A stretch of DNA of 7,948 nt from an uncultured Myxococcales bacterium. Lineage in GTDB: Bacteria > Myxococcota_A > UBA9042. The position numbers were made by a program, and so were the translations under genes. The notes under the pieces were generated by a model. The model was not told where the DNA came from, did no database searches, and worked only from the letters and a program-made list of their open reading frames with translations. Below are positions 5,648 to 7,948 of the stretch, piece by piece. Each line of letters opens with the position of its first letter. Within the stretch, counting starts at the first letter, position 1. Location: NCBI GenBank assembly GCA_903917305.1, contig CAIXAA010000110.1, positions 1-7,948 on the forward strand, read 5' to 3'.

Positions 5648-7741
5648 ATGGTCCCGACCACGACATTGCACAACGCCATGGGCAGCAAGGCCATTGACGA
5701 GTCCGGCGTGCTCGACGCCAGCGATGCCGTCGGCTTTGACGGCTACGTCCAACTGGCCAGCTTCGTCGCGGCGGCACCGGTCGCGTACCTCTCCTTCATC
5801 GACGCGGAGCGGCAGATCATCATGAGCCACATCGGCCTGGCCGAGCACGACGTCACGGCCGAACACCCCGCCGCCTTGGCCGTGTGCAGCCGCGTCATCG
5901 GCGCCGATGCCCCGGTGTGCCTGTCCGATGTCCGCAGCGACACCGTCCTCGCGGATTTGTGGAGCTTTCGCAGCACCGGCGCCGTGGCCTTCGCTGGCGT
6001 GCCCGTGCATGACGCCGCCGGCAGGACGATCGGCGCCCTGGCCGTGCTGGACTTCGAGCCGCGCGACTGGCCGCCGCCGATGGTCGAGGCCCTGACGCGC
6101 GTCGCCACGGCGGTGACCGAGTACATCCGCCTGCGCAACGCGGAGCGCGAGGTGGCACGCGTTCGCCGCTGGCGCGCCGCCGTGTTCGAGAGCATCACCG
6201 AAGGCTTCTTCCTCGTGGACCACGACTGGCGCTTCACCTACGTGAACGGGCGCGCAGCCGAGATGCTGCAGCAGGAGCGCGACGCCCTGCTCGGCCAGGA
6301 GCTGTGGCAGGTCGTCCCGGCCATGGCGGGCACGACCTGCGAGGACCATTTCCGGCGCGCCGTCGCCGAGCAGATCCCGGTCGCCTTCGATTTCTACGTC
6401 GCGCCCAACGCCATCGGGCCGGACAGCTGCTGGCTGGCCCTGCGCGCCTATCCCGGACAGGAAGGGCTGACCGTCTTCTTCCTGGACATCAGCGCCCGCC
6501 GCGTCGCCGATGCGGAGCTGGTCGAGGCCGATCGCCAGAAGCTGGCCGCGATGATGCGCATGGCCGGCGCGATCGCCCACCACGTCAACAACCTGCTGAC
6601 CGGCGTGCAGGGCGTGGCCGACATGCTCCTGGAAGACGAGATCCCCACGACACTGCGCGAGGATCTGGTCCACATTCGGGATTCGACGCGCCGCTCGGCC
6701 GATCTGGCGCAGAAGCTGCTGTCGTACAGCGGCAAGCAGGTCTCCGAGCCGCAGGTGCTCGACCTCAATGGCGCGGTGCAGGAGAACCTCGAGATGCACG
6801 CCGATCTCGTGCGCGCGCACGTGGCGGTGGAGGTGGCGCTCAGCACCGACGCGGTGTCGGTCCACGTGGATCCGCTGCAGCTGACGCAAGTGCTGAACAT
6901 CCTGATTGACAACGCCAAGGAGGCCATGCCGCGCGGTGGCACGCTGACGCTGTCGACGCAGATCGTGGAGGTGACGGCGGACATGCCGGAGGCCGCCAAG
7001 CTGCCGCCGGGGCCCTACGCGGTCGTCGCGGTGCGCGACATGGGCCGCGGCATCGCGCCGGAGTGGCACAAGCGCGTGTTCGAGCCGTTCTTCTCCACGC
7101 GCGAGCCGCGCACGCCGACCACGGGCATGGGGCTGGCGATGGCGCGCGGGCTGGTGGTGCAGTCGGCGGGCGAGATCTTCCTGGAATCCGCGCCGGACCA
7201 AGGCGCCACGTTCTCCGTCTACCTGCCGCGCGTCGCCCAAGTGGCGGCGGAGCCGGTGGTGGCGCCGCTAGCGGTTGCGCCGCCGGTGGCGACCGGCATC
7301 GTGCTGCTCGCGGAAGACGAGCCCTTGCTGCGCAAGCTGGCGACGTTGATGCTGACGCGCGCCGGGTTCCAAGTGCTGGCGGCAGCCAACGGCGTCCAAG
7401 CGCTGGAGATCCATGCCGTCACGCCGCACATCGACCTGCTGGTGACCGATGTGGTCATGCCGCGCATGGGAGGGCTGGAGCTGGCGACCCAGCTGCGGGC
7501 GCGGCGACCGGATTTGCCGATTCTGTTTACGTCGGGGTATTCGGAGGATGTGCTGACGGACAGCCTGCGCGACCAGCGCACGCGGTTCCTGCCCAAGCCG
7601 TACCTGAGCGGCGCGCTGGTGCAGGCGGTGGCGGGGCTGCTGGCGGCGACGGTTGCTGCCTCCGCTTCGGATTCCGGTCCTGGTTCCGGTTCGGGTTCGG
7701 GCGCCGGCTCCGGTTCGGGTGCGACGCGGCCGGTCCATTGA
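5648..7741 (+). CDS. Hybrid sensor histidine kinase (GAF-PAS-HisKA-HATPase_c-REC)
   Basis: A 697-residue protein with no obvious signal peptide or membrane segment, so probably a cytoplasmic sensor. Domains in order: GAF about 30-158, with the APVAYLSFIDAERQ, AFAGVPVHDAAG and IGALAVLDF pattern; PAS about 165-287 (ITEGFFLVDHDWRFTYVN to FFLDISARR); HisKA with phosphoacceptor His311 in AGAIAHHVNNLLTGVQG; HATPase_c about 400-525 with N-box Asn422 (IDNAKEAM), G1 Asp464 (DMGRG), FEPFFSTR, and G2 from 493 (GMGLA); and a receiver about 552-665 with acidic residues 556-558, phospho-acceptor Asp601, Thr628 and Lys650. All catalytic boxes are present, so kinase activity and transfer to its own receiver are expected. 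Oddities: His312 replaces the acidic residue usually following the phospho-His, and the protein ends in a Ser-Gly repeat tail. The input signal is unknown. An extra 10 residues are possible from ATG 5618. Confidence 0.93.
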   Translation: MVPTTTLHNAMGSKAIDESGVLDASDAVGFDGYVQLASFVAAAPVAYLSFIDAERQIIMSHIGLAEHDVTAEHPAALAVCSRVIGADAPVCLSDVRSDTVLADLWSFRSTGAVAFAGVPVHDAAGRTIGALAVLDFEPRDWPPPMVEALTRVATAVTEYIRLRNAEREVARVRRWRAAVFESITEGFFLVDHDWRFTYVNGRAAEMLQQERDALLGQELWQVVPAMAGTTCEDHFRRAVAEQIPVAFDFYVAPNAIGPDSCWLALRAYPGQEGLTVFFLDISARRVADAELVEADRQKLAAMMRMAGAIAHHVNNLLTGVQGVADMLLEDEIPTTLREDLVHIRDSTRRSADLAQKLLSYSGKQVSEPQVLDLNGAVQENLEMHADLVRAHVAVEVALSTDAVSVHVDPLQLTQVLNILIDNAKEAMPRGGTLTLSTQIVEVTADMPEAAKLPPGPYAVVAVRDMGRGIAPEWHKRVFEPFFSTREPRTPTTGMGLAMARGLVVQSAGEIFLESAPDQGATFSVYLPRVAQVAAEPVVAPLAVAPPVATGIVLLAEDEPLLRKLATLMLTRAGFQVLAAANGVQALEIHAVTPHIDLLVTDVVMPRMGGLELATQLRARRPDLPILFTSGYSEDVLTDSLRDQRTRFLPKPYLSGALVQAVAGLLAATVAASASDSGPGSGSGSGAGSGSGATRPVH
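7673..7720 (+). repeat. Hexanucleotide Ser-Gly repeat tail
   Basis: Eight consecutive 6-bp units of the TCCGGT / TCGGGT type, including two diverged units (CCTGGT and GCCGGC), encode SGPGSGSGSGAGSGSG at the extreme C-terminus of the hybrid kinase. A short GATRPVH-like end and the TGA stop follow. The codons vary between TCC, TCG, GGT and GGC, so the repeat is not identical in DNA. Confidence 0.85.
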
Positions 7742-7781
7742 CGCCACGCCGCCCCTCAGCGACGCTGCGCGCGTCCATCCC

Positions 7782-7786
7782 GGAGG
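7782..7786 (+). promoter_or_regulatory. Ribosome binding site of the partial downstream gene
   Basis: GGAGG, 5 nt before the ATG at 7792. It is a strong match and the main support for a gene starting there. Confidence 0.75.
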
Positions 7787-7791
7787 CTCCC

Positions 7792-7948
7792 ATGTCCGAC
7801 CACACCGCGCCGACCTACCTGTCCCCCGCTGTCGCCATCGAGGCCCTGCTCCGGGCGCCCGAGGACGTCGACACCATCCTCCAGGATGCCGTCGAGCAGT
7901 TCGGCGACGAGGCGCTGGCCACCGCGGTGGTCGACGGCCTGGTGGCGC
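7792..7948 (+). CDS. Unrecognised protein, 3' partial (first 52 codons)
   Basis: An open frame from ATG 7792 to the window end without a stop, preceded by a strong GGAGG. The product begins MSDHTAPTYLSPAVAIEALL. It has no signal peptide or membrane segment; the visible part is Ala- and acid-rich and looks helical (for example the stretch EDVDTILQDAVEQFGDEALA). I do not recognise the family from this fragment. It lies 50 bp after the hybrid kinase stop on the same strand with no clear terminator between them, so co-transcription is possible and the product could be a signalling partner, though nothing in the fragment shows that. G+C and third-position bias match the neighbouring genes. Confidence 0.7.
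   Translation, partial: MSDHTAPTYLSPAVAIEALLRAPEDVDTILQDAVEQFGDEALATAVVDGLVA

Noticed and set aside
5558..7240. A 560-codon minus-strand open frame opposite the kinase.
   Set aside because: It is Arg/His/Gly/Ala rich without motifs and lies exactly against a fully recognisable kinase, so it is a composition shadow.
7757..7767. A small palindrome CAGCGACGCTG between the kinase and the downstream gene.
   Set aside because: The five-base arms around one base are too short to be a terminator, and no second copy was seen to suggest an operator.

Overview
High-GC bacterial DNA (roughly 70% G+C by eye) with dense coding and strong third-position G/C bias. The best guess for the host is a deltaproteobacterium-like lineage such as Myxococcota. 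The case for that is inference: a cysteine-rich lipoprotein with an Asp-every-fourth-residue linker behind its lipobox, a GAF-PAS hybrid histidine kinase, and a large PRODH/P5C-dehydrogenase fusion. No RNA gene, CRISPR array, insertion sequence, attachment site or origin was seen.

Layout. (1) Nt 1-2969, plus strand: the 3' part of a PutA-type bifunctional proline-catabolism enzyme, whose N-terminus lies outside the window. (2) A 49-bp gap holding a plausible sigma-70-type promoter placed so close to the next ATG that the transcript would be leaderless or nearly so. (3) Nt 3019-4716, plus: a polytopic membrane protein resembling GT-C glycosyltransferases, with a soluble C-terminal domain of about 170 residues. 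(4) Nt 4726-5370, minus: a small cysteine-rich lipoprotein, convergent with the previous gene, with 9 bp between stop codons and a possible shared hairpin. (5) Nt 5371-5647: a 277-bp divergent intergenic region with no convincing promoter or operator. (6) Nt 5648-7741, plus: a hybrid sensor histidine kinase (GAF-PAS-HisKA-HATPase_c-REC) ending in a Ser-Gly repeat tail. (7) From nt 7792, plus: the first 52 codons of an unrecognised protein with a strong ribosome binding site, cut by the window end.

The genes do not form one obvious pathway: proline oxidation, membrane glycosyl transfer, a surface or periplasmic lipoprotein, and signal transduction. The only possible co-transcribed pair is the kinase and the partial gene 50 bp after it. 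I see no clear new multi-gene system. The points most worth a second look are the lipoprotein's repeat and cysteine pattern, the possible leaderless promoter, the kinase's unusual H-box and repeat tail, and the GT-C protein's C-terminal domain.
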